From: Streptomyces fumigatiscleroticus
GTDB lineage: Bacteria > Actinomycetota > Actinomycetes > Streptomycetales > Streptomycetaceae
Assembly (NCBI RefSeq): GCF_014647975.1
Contig: NZ_BMQF01000011.1
Coordinates: 124,001 to 188,000, forward strand
Direction of reading: 5' to 3'
Length of the DNA: 64,000 nt
Shown here: piece by piece, positions 32,071 to 41,517 of the stretch
Position numbering within the stretch: position 1 is the stretch's first letter
How the letters are laid out: each line of letters opens with the position of its first letter
Made by a program: the position numbers and the translations under genes
Notes under the pieces: model-generated
Told to the model about the DNA's origin: nothing
Database searches by the model: none
What the model saw: only the letters and a program-made list of their open reading frames with translations

Positions 32071-32709
32071 TCAACCGCGCGTCGACATCGGTGAGTTGCT
32101 CCCGGAACGCAGCAGCAGCCGCCCGGGCCCGGACCGGCCCGCGAACTCCGCCACCGCGGTGTACGCCGCCGGATTTCCGTGTCCGCGCCGCCGGGGCGTC
32201 TCGCACATCTCCGGCTCGTCCTCGCCCCTCACGGAGCAGCGCATCTGCACGGTGTGCCCGTCCGGGCCCATGAGGCTGAGCACGGAGTCCAGCGCCCGGC
32301 CGGTCGCGTTGCGGTAGTAGGTGCGCGCCCAGGTCTCCTCGCCCTGGGCCAGCACACAGGTCTGGGCCTCGATGCCGTCGGGGGAGACGAGTTCCGGACC
32401 GCAGTGCACCGCCGCGGCCCGGTCGGGGCCGAGCCCCGGCAAAGAGGTGGCGAGCGGGTCCGGGAGGGCCTGGTCGCCGGTGGGACCGCCGGTGCGGCCG
32501 GCGTCCGGCGGCAGGGCGCGGTGGTCCGGGCGGGCCCGGTGGCCCGCGGGTCCCGCGGACGCCACGGCGAGCGGCAGCGCGACCGCGCACACGACGGCAC
32601 CGGCGAGGGCGGCCAGTCGGAGTCGTCGGGGGTCCGGCCGGCCACGGAGCGGAACGCCGGTGTCGCGCTCGTCGCCGTCGGTGCTGTGCTCCCCGTATTG
32701 CAGCGGCAT
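32071..32709 (-). CDS. Single-pass membrane or exported protein of unknown function
   Basis: A 212-residue protein: a charged cytoplasmic N-terminus (residues 1-30), one hydrophobic helix (LRLAALAGAVVCAVALPLAV) and an extracytoplasmic domain of about 150 residues with four Cys (HCGPE, QTCVL, MRCSV, EMCET) likely to form two disulfides. No family recognised. The conserved-looking core is ETWARTYYRNATGRALDSVL. It ends the leftward pair with the prim-pol-like gene, 55 bp downstream of it. Confidence 0.75.
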   Translation of the reverse strand: MPLQYGEHSTDGDERDTGVPLRGRPDPRRLRLAALAGAVVCAVALPLAVASAGPAGHRARPDHRALPPDAGRTGGPTGDQALPDPLATSLPGLGPDRAAAVHCGPELVSPDGIEAQTCVLAQGEETWARTYYRNATGRALDSVLSLMGPDGHTVQMRCSVRGEDEPEMCETPRRRGHGNPAAYTAVAEFAGRSGPGRLLLRSGSNSPMSTRG

Positions 32710-32764
32710 GGTGCGGACGATAACGACCTGGGGCGGGCGCCGGGTTCGCCGCGCGCCGACACCC

Positions 32765-33430
32765 CTACATCTCGGGCGCGCTCACACCCGTACGAGTGAG
32801 TGCGTCGACCACGGCGTCCACGACGGCCTCCACGTCGGGCACCCAGGGCGAGGCCGACCCGGGCAGCGGGGCCCGCTCCCAGCGGATGGGGCCCTGCCCC
32901 GTCTCGGAGGGGGGCAGCGCCAGATAGCCGCCCTGGCCGTGGAAGCGCAGGGAGCCGGGGACGAAGTCCTTGGCGTAGAGCAGTTCGCCCAACTGCTCCA
33001 TGGAGTAGGGCTGGACAAGGATCGACCAGCGGGTGGGCGAGGCGACGACCGGGCCCAGCCGCATGCCGACGCGGTCGAGCGCCTTCAGGGCGCGGGCGGC
33101 GGGCAGGGCGGGCAGGGAGACCGCGCAGGGGGCCCGGCCCCCGGTGGCGAGCACGATCGGCGCCGTCGGGCGGTTGGTCCACCACCAGCGCACCATGCGC
33201 TCGTCGGTGGTGGCCGCGAGGAGCCCGGGGTCGAAGGGATGCGCGCCGGGCACCGCGCACTCCGGGTCGGGGCAGCCGCAGCGGGACCGCGCCTCCGGAT
33301 CCGCCGTCACGCCCGGGAGTACGGGCCACTGCCATTGCGTCGCGAAGGTCAGGGCCGCGCCGATCAACTCAGGCCTCCCGTCACCGCGCCGGGACAGGAG
33401 CCTGCGTCGCCTTCCGAGGATCTCGCGCAT
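32765..33430 (-). CDS. Prim-pol-like protein (short, probably catalytically altered)
   Basis: A 221-residue protein of the family annotated in Streptomyces as bifunctional DNA primase/polymerase. The N-terminal strand-helix (LTFATQWQWPVLPG) and a CGCPDPEC zinc-like pair followed by HPFDPGLLAAT match the prim-pol N-terminal pattern. The acidic IDLD-type active site is replaced by CAVSLP, so polymerase activity is doubtful. The start ATG 33430 follows AAAGGAA. It is probably co-transcribed with the downstream membrane-protein gene. Confidence 0.78.
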   Translation of the reverse strand: MREILGRRRRLLSRRGDGRPELIGAALTFATQWQWPVLPGVTADPEARSRCGCPDPECAVPGAHPFDPGLLAATTDERMVRWWWTNRPTAPIVLATGGRAPCAVSLPALPAARALKALDRVGMRLGPVVASPTRWSILVQPYSMEQLGELLYAKDFVPGSLRFHGQGGYLALPPSETGQGPIRWERAPLPGSASPWVPDVEAVVDAVVDALTRTGVSAPEM

Positions 33431-33898
33431 GAGCGCTCGTTCCTTTCCGTTGCACGCCTGGCAACACCGTGGTCCACATCACACCATGTGTCGATCACTT
33501 CACTGTGCGTACCTGCTGGCGCATCACAGCCCTGCCGATGAGCAGGGCGAACCCCTCAGGGCCCAACGTCAGGCTGCGTCCGCGGCAGCCTGGCCCATAC
33601 CGCGTCTATCAGAAGCATGGGCGTGGCGTGGGGTGGCGGAGTCTGGCGTTCTGCCGTCCCGCGTACTTCTCTCCGCCTCCGCCACGGGAGGATGGGGCAC
33701 GGTCGTCGGTGGCTAAGACGCCCGGGTCCGTCGCCAGGTTCCGGGTGGTTCCCCAACCACCCCTGGCCTTCACCGAGTACGTACCCATCACGACCGCTGT
33801 GACGCTCCGTCGAGCTAGGCCAGTCGACCGCAATAAGCCGTTCACCGCAGCAGTTTTAAGCCAACTTTGCCTTTCGGCAAGGGGTTCGCTCAAGTCCC
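33431..33898. other. 468-bp gap between divergent genes, nothing firm
   Basis: No open frame here has convincing coding character. It must hold the promoters of the leftward prim-pol-like gene and the rightward SpoIIE-type gene. A small hairpin (TTGCC/GGCAA near 33868-33881) sits just before the latter. Confidence 0.4.
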
Positions 33899-35443
33899 AT
33901 GGACACCAGGAATCCCGGCAGGACAATGCTGGACATCCCCTCACGAGTGCGTGTACATGTGGAGACACTGCTAGCGGCGCAGAATGACATGGGGGTTTGC
34001 GATGCTTTACAGCAGTACGCACCGGCCGGAAAGCCGGACACCATGAACGCCCCGCACCCTCCGAAAGTGGCCGGAATCGATTCAACGGTTCCGTCGCCCG
34101 CACACACTGTCGCGCCTTCCGCCCCGGGTACCTCTTCCGTTGTCACGTCAAACGCCCCGGGCGCGCCCGGTGCCCTTCTCCAGGGCCGGCTCGCCGGCTG
34201 GGTCGCGGACCTGACGGCCCTCCACGAACTCACCGAACGCCTGGCCAGGACGGCGACGCTCACCGAAGCGCTGGAGGAACTGCTGCGCGCGGGAGCCGCT
34301 CTGGTGGGCGCCCGGCGCGGCCTCGCGGTCCTGGAACCGGACGACGGACTCGGCCCCGACACCACCGTCGGCCTGGGGCTGGCACGGTCCGATCTCGGAC
34401 ATCTCGAGACGGTCCCGCGCGCCGCCACCCCGTACGGCAGGCTGCTCGGCACGGCGGCCGGGCTGCCCGGCGGCGAGCGGGCGATCACCCAGCCCGACCT
34501 CTTCGCGGAGCAGGGCCTGGACCCCCGCCAGCGCGAGGTCGCCGCCCGCCTCGGCTACGCCGCCAGCCACGCCCTTCCCCTGACCACCGAGGCCGCGGGC
34601 CGGCTGGGAGCCGCGGTGTGGCTCTACGACCGGCCCACCGAACCGGCCGAGCGGCAGCGCCACCTCGTCGGTCTCTACGCCCGCTACGCCACCGAGCACC
34701 TCACCCGCCTCCTGGAACTGGAGCGCACGCGCGCGTGCATGGCGACCATCTCGGAGGAACTGCTGCCCTCCCGGCTGCCCCGGGTGCCCGGCGTCCGGCT
34801 CGCGGCCCGGCACCGCACCGGTCCGCGCGGCGGCGGCGCCTGGTACGACGCGCTGCCGCTGCCCGACGCCGCGCTCGGACTCGCCGTCGGGTCCGTCACC
34901 GGTTCGGGGCCCAGCGCGGTCGCCGCGATGGGCCGGCTGCGGGCGTCCCTGCGGGCGTACGCCGTGATGGAGGGCGAGGACCCGGTGGCCGTCCTGTCCG
35001 ACCTGGAGCTGCTGCTGCGGCTGACCGAGCCGGCGCGCTCGGCCACCGCCCTGTTCGGCTACTGCGAGCCCGGCGCGCGCAAGATCACGCTGGCCGGTGC
35101 CGGGCACAGCCCGCCGCTGCTGATCGGCGAGCGGCGCACGGAATTCGTGGAGACCTCCGTCTCGGCACCCCTGGGCATGCTCGCCTGCTGGGAGGCGCCG
35201 AGCGCGGAACTGCTCGCCGACCCTGGAGAGACGGTTCTGCTGTACACCGACGGGCTGCTGCACCGCACCGGCGAGGCCACCGACCGCGCCTTCGCCCGGC
35301 TGCACGCGGCGGCCGCCGGGGTGCCCAGGGCACTGCGCGGCGACCCCGGCGCCGTCGCGGACCACGTGCTGCGGACCCTGCTGCCGGACGGGACCGGGGC
35401 CGGCTGCGACGACGTCGTCCTGCTCGCCGCGCACTTCGAGTGA
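33899..35443 (+). CDS. GAF-SpoIIE (PP2C-type) protein lacking key metal ligands
   Basis: A 514-residue protein. A GAF-like domain (about residues 100-270) precedes a SpoIIE/RsbU-type PP2C domain (280-514). The family's GGDWYD reads GGAWYD and GDVxGHG reads GSVTGSG, so two Mg/Mn-binding aspartates are missing. The C-terminal motifs LYTDGLLHR and GCDDVVLLAA are intact. It may be a pseudophosphatase that binds anti-anti-sigma partners, or have altered metal use. ATG 33926 (MLDIPSRVRVHVETLL) with GGCAGGAC upstream is an equally good start. Confidence 0.85.
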   Translation: MDTRNPGRTMLDIPSRVRVHVETLLAAQNDMGVCDALQQYAPAGKPDTMNAPHPPKVAGIDSTVPSPAHTVAPSAPGTSSVVTSNAPGAPGALLQGRLAGWVADLTALHELTERLARTATLTEALEELLRAGAALVGARRGLAVLEPDDGLGPDTTVGLGLARSDLGHLETVPRAATPYGRLLGTAAGLPGGERAITQPDLFAEQGLDPRQREVAARLGYAASHALPLTTEAAGRLGAAVWLYDRPTEPAERQRHLVGLYARYATEHLTRLLELERTRACMATISEELLPSRLPRVPGVRLAARHRTGPRGGGAWYDALPLPDAALGLAVGSVTGSGPSAVAAMGRLRASLRAYAVMEGEDPVAVLSDLELLLRLTEPARSATALFGYCEPGARKITLAGAGHSPPLLIGERRTEFVETSVSAPLGMLACWEAPSAELLADPGETVLLYTDGLLHRTGEATDRAFARLHAAAAGVPRALRGDPGAVADHVLRTLLPDGTGAGCDDVVLLAAHFE

Positions 35444-35610
35444 GGGCCAGGTCACCGCGCCTGCCTCCGCGTAGTCCCGCGTGCGTCCGCGGTAACGGGC
35501 GCAGCGGCCCTCTGCCCCCTTCGCCCGCGACCGTACGATGATGAGGGTCCCCCTGCCCGGGCCCAGCCGAGAGCCCGGGGGAGGGCCCGTGCGTAGCGAG
35601 GAGGAAGACC

Positions 35611-37068
35611 GTGGCGGAAGAGCTCCCGGAGACCCCGGAGACTGCCGAAGAGGAGACCGTCAAGCAGCGCAAGAACGGGCTGTACCCGGGTGTGTCCGAC
35701 GAGCTCGCCGAGAACATGAAGACCGGCTGGGCCGACACCGAGCTGCACGGTCTGCGGCCGATCGAGCAGGCCGCCGAGACGGCCGCCCGCCGTGCCGCGC
35801 TCTCCGCGCGCTTCCCGGGCGAGCGTCTGGTGATCCCCGCGGGCAACCTCAAGACCCGCTCCAACGACACCGAGTACCCCTTCCGCGCCTCGGTGGAGTA
35901 CGCCTATCTCACCGGCAACCAGACCGAGGACGGCGTGCTCGTCCTGGAGCCCGTCGCCGAGGGCCACCGGGCGACCCTCTACCTGCTGCCGCGCTCCGAC
36001 CGCGAGAACGGCGAGTTCTGGCTCTCCGGCCAGGGCGAGCTGTGGGTCGGCCGCCGCCACTCCCTCGCCGAGGCCGAGCAGCTGTACGGCATCCCCGCCT
36101 CCGACGTGCGCGAGCTGGCCGGCAGGCTGCGCGAGGCCACCGGCCCGGTCCGGGTCGTACGCGGCTACGACGCCGGCATCGAGGCCGCGCTCACCGACAA
36201 GGTCACCGCCGAGCGCGACGAGGAGCTGCGGGTCTTCCTCTCCGAGGCCCGGCTGGTCAAGGACGCGTTCGAGATCGGCGAGCTCCAGAAGGCCGTCGAC
36301 TCCACCGTGCGCGGCTTCGAGGACGTGGTGAAGGTCCTCGACAAGGCCGAGGCGACGAGCGAGCGCTATGTCGAGGGCACGTTCTTCCTCCGCGCGCGCG
36401 TGGAGGGCAACGACGTCGGCTACGGCACCATCGCCGCCGCCGGCCCGCACGCCTGCACCCTGCACTGGGTGCGCAACGACGGCCCCGTCCGCTCCGGCGA
36501 CCTGCTGCTGCTGGACGCGGGCGTGGAGACGCACACGTACTACACGGCCGACGTCACGCGCACGCTGCCGGTCAACGGCCGTTACAGCGAGATCCAGAAG
36601 AAGATCTACGACGCGGTGTACGAGGCCCAGGAGGCCGGTATCGCGGCGGTCAAGCCGGGCGCGGCGTACCGCGACTTCCACGACGCCGCGCAGCGTGTGC
36701 TGGCCGAGAAGCTGGTCGAATGGGGCCTGGTCGAGGGACCGGCGGAGCGGGTGCTGGAGCTGGGCCTCCAGCGCCGCTGGACGCTGCACGGCACCGGTCA
36801 CATGCTCGGCATGGACGTCCACGACTGCGCCGCCGCGCGGACGGAGACCTACGTCGACGGCACGCTGGAGCCCGGCATGGTCCTCACCGTCGAGCCGGGC
36901 CTGTACTTCCAGGCCGACGACCTGACCGTGCCGGAGGAGTACCGCGGCATCGGCGTCCGCATCGAGGACGACATCCTGGTCACCGAGGACGGCAACCGGA
37001 ACCTGTCGGCCGGGCTGCCGCGCCGCTCCGACGAGGTCGAGGCGTGGATGGCGGCTCTGAAGGGCTGA
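35611..37068 (+). CDS. pepP: Xaa-Pro aminopeptidase (aminopeptidase P, M24B)
   Basis: A 485-residue enzyme from GTG 35611 behind GAGGAGGAAG. An N-terminal creatinase-like domain (residues 1-230) is followed by the pita-bread peptidase fold. The five metal ligands are visible: Asp in LLLDAGVE, Asp in YTADVTRT, His in GTGHMLGMDVHD, Glu in VEPGLYF and Glu in RIEDDILVT. It removes the N-terminal residue before proline in cytoplasmic peptides and should use two Mn ions. Single gene. Confidence 0.94.
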   Translation: MAEELPETPETAEEETVKQRKNGLYPGVSDELAENMKTGWADTELHGLRPIEQAAETAARRAALSARFPGERLVIPAGNLKTRSNDTEYPFRASVEYAYLTGNQTEDGVLVLEPVAEGHRATLYLLPRSDRENGEFWLSGQGELWVGRRHSLAEAEQLYGIPASDVRELAGRLREATGPVRVVRGYDAGIEAALTDKVTAERDEELRVFLSEARLVKDAFEIGELQKAVDSTVRGFEDVVKVLDKAEATSERYVEGTFFLRARVEGNDVGYGTIAAAGPHACTLHWVRNDGPVRSGDLLLLDAGVETHTYYTADVTRTLPVNGRYSEIQKKIYDAVYEAQEAGIAAVKPGAAYRDFHDAAQRVLAEKLVEWGLVEGPAERVLELGLQRRWTLHGTGHMLGMDVHDCAAARTETYVDGTLEPGMVLTVEPGLYFQADDLTVPEEYRGIGVRIEDDILVTEDGNRNLSAGLPRRSDEVEAWMAALKG

Positions 37069-37140
37069 CCTCGCGACGACGGCCCCCACGGCGGCCGGGC
37101 ACCACCGAGGTGCCCGGCCGCCGGCGTTCCCGGAGCCCGG

Positions 37141-37791
37141 TCAGAGGGCCGCGCGGGTTGTCGTGGCCGTCGCGTCCGTCGTGGCCGTCGCGGCCGTCGC
37201 GGGCAGGGAGTCCACGAACAGCGCGCCCGCGAGCAGGCCCGCGCTGCCGCGGGGGCTCCACCCGCGTGCGTGCGGATCGGCGTCGAGCGCGGTCAGGGCC
37301 GCCGCGCCCGCCGGGGTGACCGAGCCGCCGGCCTCCAGCACACCCCGGGCCCCGGCCTGTACCTGGCGCAGCCACCGCGGACCGGCCGTGTGAAGCAGTT
37401 CCGTGTCCTGGAGGGTCGACATCACCGTCAGCAGCGCGTCCAGCCGGGCCTGACGCTCCGTCGCCCCGGCCGACCGCGCCGCGGCCAGCGCGGCCGGCGC
37501 CCGCCGCACATGCGGGAATCCGGCCCGGCCCTCGCCGCGGGCGCCCGCGGCGCCGTACTTCGCCGACATCGACGAGCCGCGCGAGGGCCGGCGCGGCGCC
37601 TTCCTGTCACTGTGGGCGGCGATCCGCCCGGCCAGCGCCGTCACCTCCCCCGCCCGGGCCCGCGGGTCCAGGGCCGCCGCGGCGACCAGCAGACCGAGCG
37701 TCCACAGGGCGCCCCGGTGCCCGCCGCCCGCGAGCGCGACCGAGTGCTCGGTGCACCGTCCGATCGCGCCCAGCTCCGCCCACCGGGAGCC
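37141..37791 (-). pseudogene. 5'-truncated triphosphoribosyl-dephospho-CoA synthase (CitG-like)
   Basis: The frame ending at 37141 encodes CitG-family motifs: HRGALWTLGLLVAAAAL, KYGAAGARGEGRAGFPHV, TLQDTELLHTAGPRWLRQVQ and RGWSPRGSAGLLAGALFVDS. Full-length relatives have an additional 80-100 N-terminal residues that are absent, and no ATG, GTG or TTG precedes the conserved part. The conserved GGVNTHRGA reads AGGGHRGA, a small internal loss. The frame is open farther upstream only because it is antisense-phased to the ATPase gene. Likely a decaying gene. Confidence 0.6.
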
Positions 37792-37793
37792 CG

Positions 37794-38267
37794 CTACACC
37801 GCCATCAGCGGGGCGTCCTTCCGCCACTTCAGGATCTTGTCGAAGCTGACCACCGTCCCGCCCCGGCCCGGCTTGCTGCCGATGTGGACGTGGTCGGCGA
37901 GTTCCCGGATGAGGTACAGGCCCCGGCCGTGCTCGGCGTCGGGGGGCACGGCGCGCACCGCCGGACCGGAGCGGCCGGTGAGGCTGCCGGAGACGGTGAG
38001 CCCCGGGCCCGAGTCGGTGACCTCGATCCGGCACTTCTCGCCATCCAGATAGGCGGTCACGCGATAGGCCTCCCCGCGGCCGTCCCGCTCGGCGTCGCCG
38101 CCACCGTGCTCGACGGCGTTGGCACAGGCCTCGGTGAGGGCGACGGACAGGTCGTAGGAGATGTCGGGATCGACGCCCGCGGTCTCCATCGTGCCGAGCA
38201 GCAGACGCCGGGCCAGCGGCACGCTCGCAGCCTCGCGCCGCAAATGGAGTGACCACCAGATGCTCAT
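37794..38267 (-). CDS. Anti-sigma-type ATP-binding protein (HATPase_c_2)
   Basis: A 157-residue RsbW-like ATPase. N box ALTEACANAVEHG, G1 VTDSGPGL, G2 HGRGLYLI and a terminal GGTVVSF strand are intact, so ATP binding is expected. Start ATG 38267 follows AGGAGG. It may regulate a sigma factor through an unlinked partner. The 3' end abuts the citG-like pseudogene, whose truncation point is almost exactly at this gene's stop. Confidence 0.9.
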   Translation of the reverse strand: MSIWWSLHLRREAASVPLARRLLLGTMETAGVDPDISYDLSVALTEACANAVEHGGGDAERDGRGEAYRVTAYLDGEKCRIEVTDSGPGLTVSGSLTGRSGPAVRAVPPDAEHGRGLYLIRELADHVHIGSKPGRGGTVVSFDKILKWRKDAPLMAV

Positions 38268-38488
38268 GTTCCAGCCTCCTGGCCGCGGCTCGACATACCG
38301 TTACGTATTGCCCGGCGTGCCCGGGCGTAAGCGCACCGTTGACGTGAGACCGCCCATACGGCGGATGCGCCAGTCGGGGAGACCGGTGTATGCGGGCGGG
38401 GCACCGGAGAGGCCGACGTTCCGGACACAGGGCATCTTGCGGACCTGCCGTACGGCGTGGCGGGGCCCAGTGGGATGATGAGCCGGCA

Positions 38489-39349
38489 ATGGCTGCCCCC
38501 CATCAGCGCACGGCGCGCTCCGGAGGCGATCTCCGGTTCCTGCGGGCCGCGGTGTTCGCCGCGGTCTGCGTCGTGCTGGCCGGGGCCGGGCACGCACTGG
38601 CCTCCTGCGCCACCGTTCCGCTGTGGACGCTGGGCGCCGGATTCCTCGGTACGGTCCTGCTCGCCGCGCCGCTCGCCGGGCGCCGGCGCTCGCTGCCCGC
38701 GACGGCCGTGCTGCTGGCGGCCGGCCAGACGGTGCTGCACACGCTGTTCGGGCTGGGACAGCACGGCACGGGCGCGATGTCCGGCGTCACCGGCTCGCTG
38801 CCGTCGGCGACGGCGGTGTCCGACGCCTCGCTGGTCGCGCAGGCCGCGCGGCTGGTGTGCGGGTCCACCGCGGCGGCGATCAGCCCGGCGCAGGCCCACC
38901 GCATCCTCACCGACGCCCGGCTCTATCCGGGCACCGGTGTCCCCAGCGGCGTCCACACCGGCGCGATGCACCACCCGGCGGACGCCATGGCCACCACCGC
39001 CGGCTCCTCCGTGTCGCTGCTGCCGTCCCTGCCGATGCTACTCGGCCACGTCCTCACGGCGATCGCCGCCGGCTGGCTGCTGCACCGCGGCGACCTGGCC
39101 CTGGCCCGCCTCGTCGAACTGTCCGCGCACTCGGCGCAGTCGGTCGCCGAAGGGGCCCTCGTCCGGTCCCTGCGGGGGGCACTCGCGCTGGTGCGGGCCC
39201 TGTGCGCCGGGCTGCCGGCCACCCCGGAGGCGGGCCCGCGCCTGCCGCGCACCGCTGAGCCCGCCCCGCCGCGGCTCCGCGTCACCGCCCTCCAGCACAC
39301 GGTGATCCGGCGCGGCCCGCCCGCCGCAGCCCTCTCGCTCGCCGCCTGA
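38489..39349 (+). CDS. Multi-pass membrane protein heading the copper cluster
   Basis: A 286-residue protein with about four or five hydrophobic helices (for example FLRAAVFAAVCVVLAGAGHA and MLLGHVLTAIAAGWLLH). A long extracytoplasmic loop contains GQHGTGAMSG and HTGAMHHPADAM, His/Met-rich patches that could bind copper. Family not recognised. It lies 200 bp before the YcnI-type gene on the same strand and shares its surroundings, so a role in copper handling at the membrane is plausible but inferred. Confidence 0.78.
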   Translation: MAAPHQRTARSGGDLRFLRAAVFAAVCVVLAGAGHALASCATVPLWTLGAGFLGTVLLAAPLAGRRRSLPATAVLLAAGQTVLHTLFGLGQHGTGAMSGVTGSLPSATAVSDASLVAQAARLVCGSTAAAISPAQAHRILTDARLYPGTGVPSGVHTGAMHHPADAMATTAGSSVSLLPSLPMLLGHVLTAIAAGWLLHRGDLALARLVELSAHSAQSVAEGALVRSLRGALALVRALCAGLPATPEAGPRLPRTAEPAPPRLRVTALQHTVIRRGPPAAALSLAA

Positions 39350-39550
39350 CGCGACCACCGCTCCGCTGCCGGAGAGGGGCCGCCGTCGTGCGGCACGCGC
39401 GCGTGCGCCCGTTCTTCCGACCCGCCGGTCCACCGGACCCGCTCGTCGGACCGACGAGAGACCGCCGCGCGCCCGTATCCCTCTTGCCCTGCCTTTTTCC
39501 GTACACCGGTCCGCGGGACCGGTGTCCCACTCGAAGCGGAGTGTTCCGTC

Positions 39551-40294
39551 ATGAAGGCCTCTCGTCTCGCCGCCGCCGGCGCCGTCGCCGGCACCGCCGT
39601 CCTCGTCCTGTCCGCCCCCGCCTTCGCGCACGTGAGCGTGCAGCCGGAGGGGACGGCCGCCAAGGGCGGCTACGCGGTCGTCGACTTCAAGGTCCCCAAC
39701 GAGCGCGACAACGCCTCCACCACCAAGCTGGAGGTCACCTTCCCCACCGACCACCCGCTGGCCTCGGTCATGCCCGAGCCGGTCCAGGGCTGGGACATCG
39801 AGGTCACCAAGTCCACGCTCGACAAGCCCGTCGAGCTGCACGGGGAGAAGATCACCGAGGCCGTCACCAAGGTCACCTGGACCGCCGACGGCAAGGGCGT
39901 CCAGCCCGGCTACTTCCAGAAGTTCCCGGTCTCCGTCGGCGCGCTGCCCGAGGACGCCGACGAACTGGTCTTCAAGGCCGTCCAGACGTACTCCGACAAG
40001 GAGGTCGTCCGCTGGATCGAGATCCAGCAGGAGGGCCAGGAGGAACCGGAGAACCCGGCCCCCGTGCTCCAGCTCTCCGACGCCGAGGACGACTCCCACG
40101 GCACCTCGGCCGGGGACACCGACGGCGCCGACGACGCCGAGAAGGCCGCCGCCGACACCACCGCCTCGTCCGGCGACTCGTCGTCCGACGGCACCGACAC
40201 CACCGCCCGCGTCCTGGGCATCGCCGGCATCGTCGTGGGCGCGGCGGGCGTCGCCTACGGCGTACTGGCCGGACGCCGGCGCAGCAACGCCTGA
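39551..40294 (+). CDS. YcnI-type (DUF1775) copper-binding envelope protein
   Basis: A 247-residue protein: signal peptide ending AFA, so the mature protein starts with HVSVQPEG. An exposed N-terminal His, as used for Cu(II) binding in the YcnI family, is thus available. The DUF1775 beta-sandwich covers residues 27-165 (GWDIEVTKSTLDKPVEL), followed by a D/E/S-rich linker and a C-terminal membrane helix (VLGIAGIVVGAAGVAYGVLA) with a basic stop. It acts on the outer face of the membrane, probably as a copper chaperone for the next genes. The start follows GGAGTG. Confidence 0.92.
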   Translation: MKASRLAAAGAVAGTAVLVLSAPAFAHVSVQPEGTAAKGGYAVVDFKVPNERDNASTTKLEVTFPTDHPLASVMPEPVQGWDIEVTKSTLDKPVELHGEKITEAVTKVTWTADGKGVQPGYFQKFPVSVGALPEDADELVFKAVQTYSDKEVVRWIEIQQEGQEEPENPAPVLQLSDAEDDSHGTSAGDTDGADDAEKAAADTTASSGDSSSDGTDTTARVLGIAGIVVGAAGVAYGVLAGRRRSNA

Positions 40295-40386
40295 CGCTTC
40301 TGACGTTCGCGGTGCGCACCGGGGCCGAACGGCCGACGCCCCGGCCCCGGTGCGCACCGGAGCACTCATATCTGGGACATTTCTCT

Positions 40387-41040
40387 ATGCGCAAGAAGAC
40401 GTTCGCCGCGGCCGCCCTGCTCGCCGCCGCCTCCTTCACCCTCACCGCGTGCGGCAGCGGGGACGACGGCGACCAGCCCGTGTCCGTGGTCTCCGAGGAG
40501 ACCGCCTCGCAGCAGGCGGCCACCGTCCTCGACAAGCCCTTCGAGAAGCCGGACCTCGTCCTCACCGACACCCGGGGCAAGAAGTACGACCTCCGCGCGG
40601 AGACCGCCGGCAAGCCCACGCTGATCTACTTCGGCTACACCCACTGCCCCGACGTCTGCCCGCTGACGATGAACAACCTCGCGGTGGCCAAGAAGCAGCT
40701 GTCCGCAGCCGACCAGGACAAGCTGCGCATCGTGTTCGTCACCACCGATCCGGACCGGGACACCCCGTCCGCGCTCGGCACCTGGCTCAAGGGCATCGAC
40801 TCCGACATCGTGGGCCTGACCGGCGACTTCGACACCATCCAGGCCGGCGCCCGCACCCTGGGCATCACCATCGAGGCGCCGCACAAGGACAAGAACGGCA
40901 AGATCGTCTCCACCCACGGCACCCAGGTCGTCGCCTTCTCCCCGAAGACCGACGCGGGCTATGTCCTGTACGGCGAGGACGCCACCGTCGACGACTACAC
41001 CAAGGACCTCCCCAAGCTCATCAAGGGGCAGAACCCGTGA
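40387..41040 (+). CDS. SCO1/SenC copper chaperone lipoprotein
   Basis: A 217-residue protein. The lipobox (LTAC) at residues 19-22 gives a lipid-anchored, extracytoplasmic thioredoxin-fold protein. Copper ligands CPDVC (residues 89-93 region) and a distal His in VSTHGTQ are present. SCO1 proteins deliver copper to the CuA centre of cytochrome c oxidase. It overlaps the next gene (GTGA), so the two are translationally coupled; the partner PCuAC is the usual companion. Confidence 0.94.
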   Translation: MRKKTFAAAALLAAASFTLTACGSGDDGDQPVSVVSEETASQQAATVLDKPFEKPDLVLTDTRGKKYDLRAETAGKPTLIYFGYTHCPDVCPLTMNNLAVAKKQLSAADQDKLRIVFVTTDPDRDTPSALGTWLKGIDSDIVGLTGDFDTIQAGARTLGITIEAPHKDKNGKIVSTHGTQVVAFSPKTDAGYVLYGEDATVDDYTKDLPKLIKGQNP

Positions 41041-41504
41041 GGCGCACCGGCCCGGTGGCGGGCGCGGTGCTCGCCGGGGCGCTCGCCCTGGCGGGTTGCG
41101 GCACCGGCTCCTCCGCCTCCGCCCACTCCGCCCCGTCCCTCTCCGTCGGCTCCGCCTACATGCCGCAGCCGGTCTCCGACACCATGGCGGCCGGTTTCCT
41201 CACCATCACCAACAAGGGCGACGCCGAGGACCAGCTCACCTCGGTGACGAGCGACGCCGCCGCAGAGATCACCGTGCACCGGACCGTCGACGGCACCATG
41301 CGGGAGGCCGACCGCCTCACCGTCCCCGCGCACGGCCGGCTCGTGCTGGCGAGCGGCGGCAACCACCTGATGTTCGACAAGCTCACCCACAAGCCGGAAC
41401 AGGGCCAGACGATCACCGTCGAGCTGCACTTCACCCACTCCGGTCCCCTGCGCGTCGAGATGCCGGTGAAGTCGGCCACGTACAACCCCACGACCGGACA
41501 CTGA
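41037..41504 (+). CDS. PCuAC-type periplasmic copper chaperone
   Basis: A 155-residue lipoprotein (LAGC lipobox near residue 20) from GTG 41037. The copper site H-x10-M-x21-H-x-M is approximated by VHRTVDGTMREAD and GGNHLMFDKL. It hands copper to SCO1 or directly to oxidase subunits. The start codon overlaps the SCO1 stop, and the CopC-CopD fusion follows after 13 bp. Confidence 0.93.
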   Translation: MRRTGPVAGAVLAGALALAGCGTGSSASAHSAPSLSVGSAYMPQPVSDTMAAGFLTITNKGDAEDQLTSVTSDAAAEITVHRTVDGTMREADRLTVPAHGRLVLASGGNHLMFDKLTHKPEQGQTITVELHFTHSGPLRVEMPVKSATYNPTTGH

Positions 41505-41517
41505 GGGAGGGACCACC

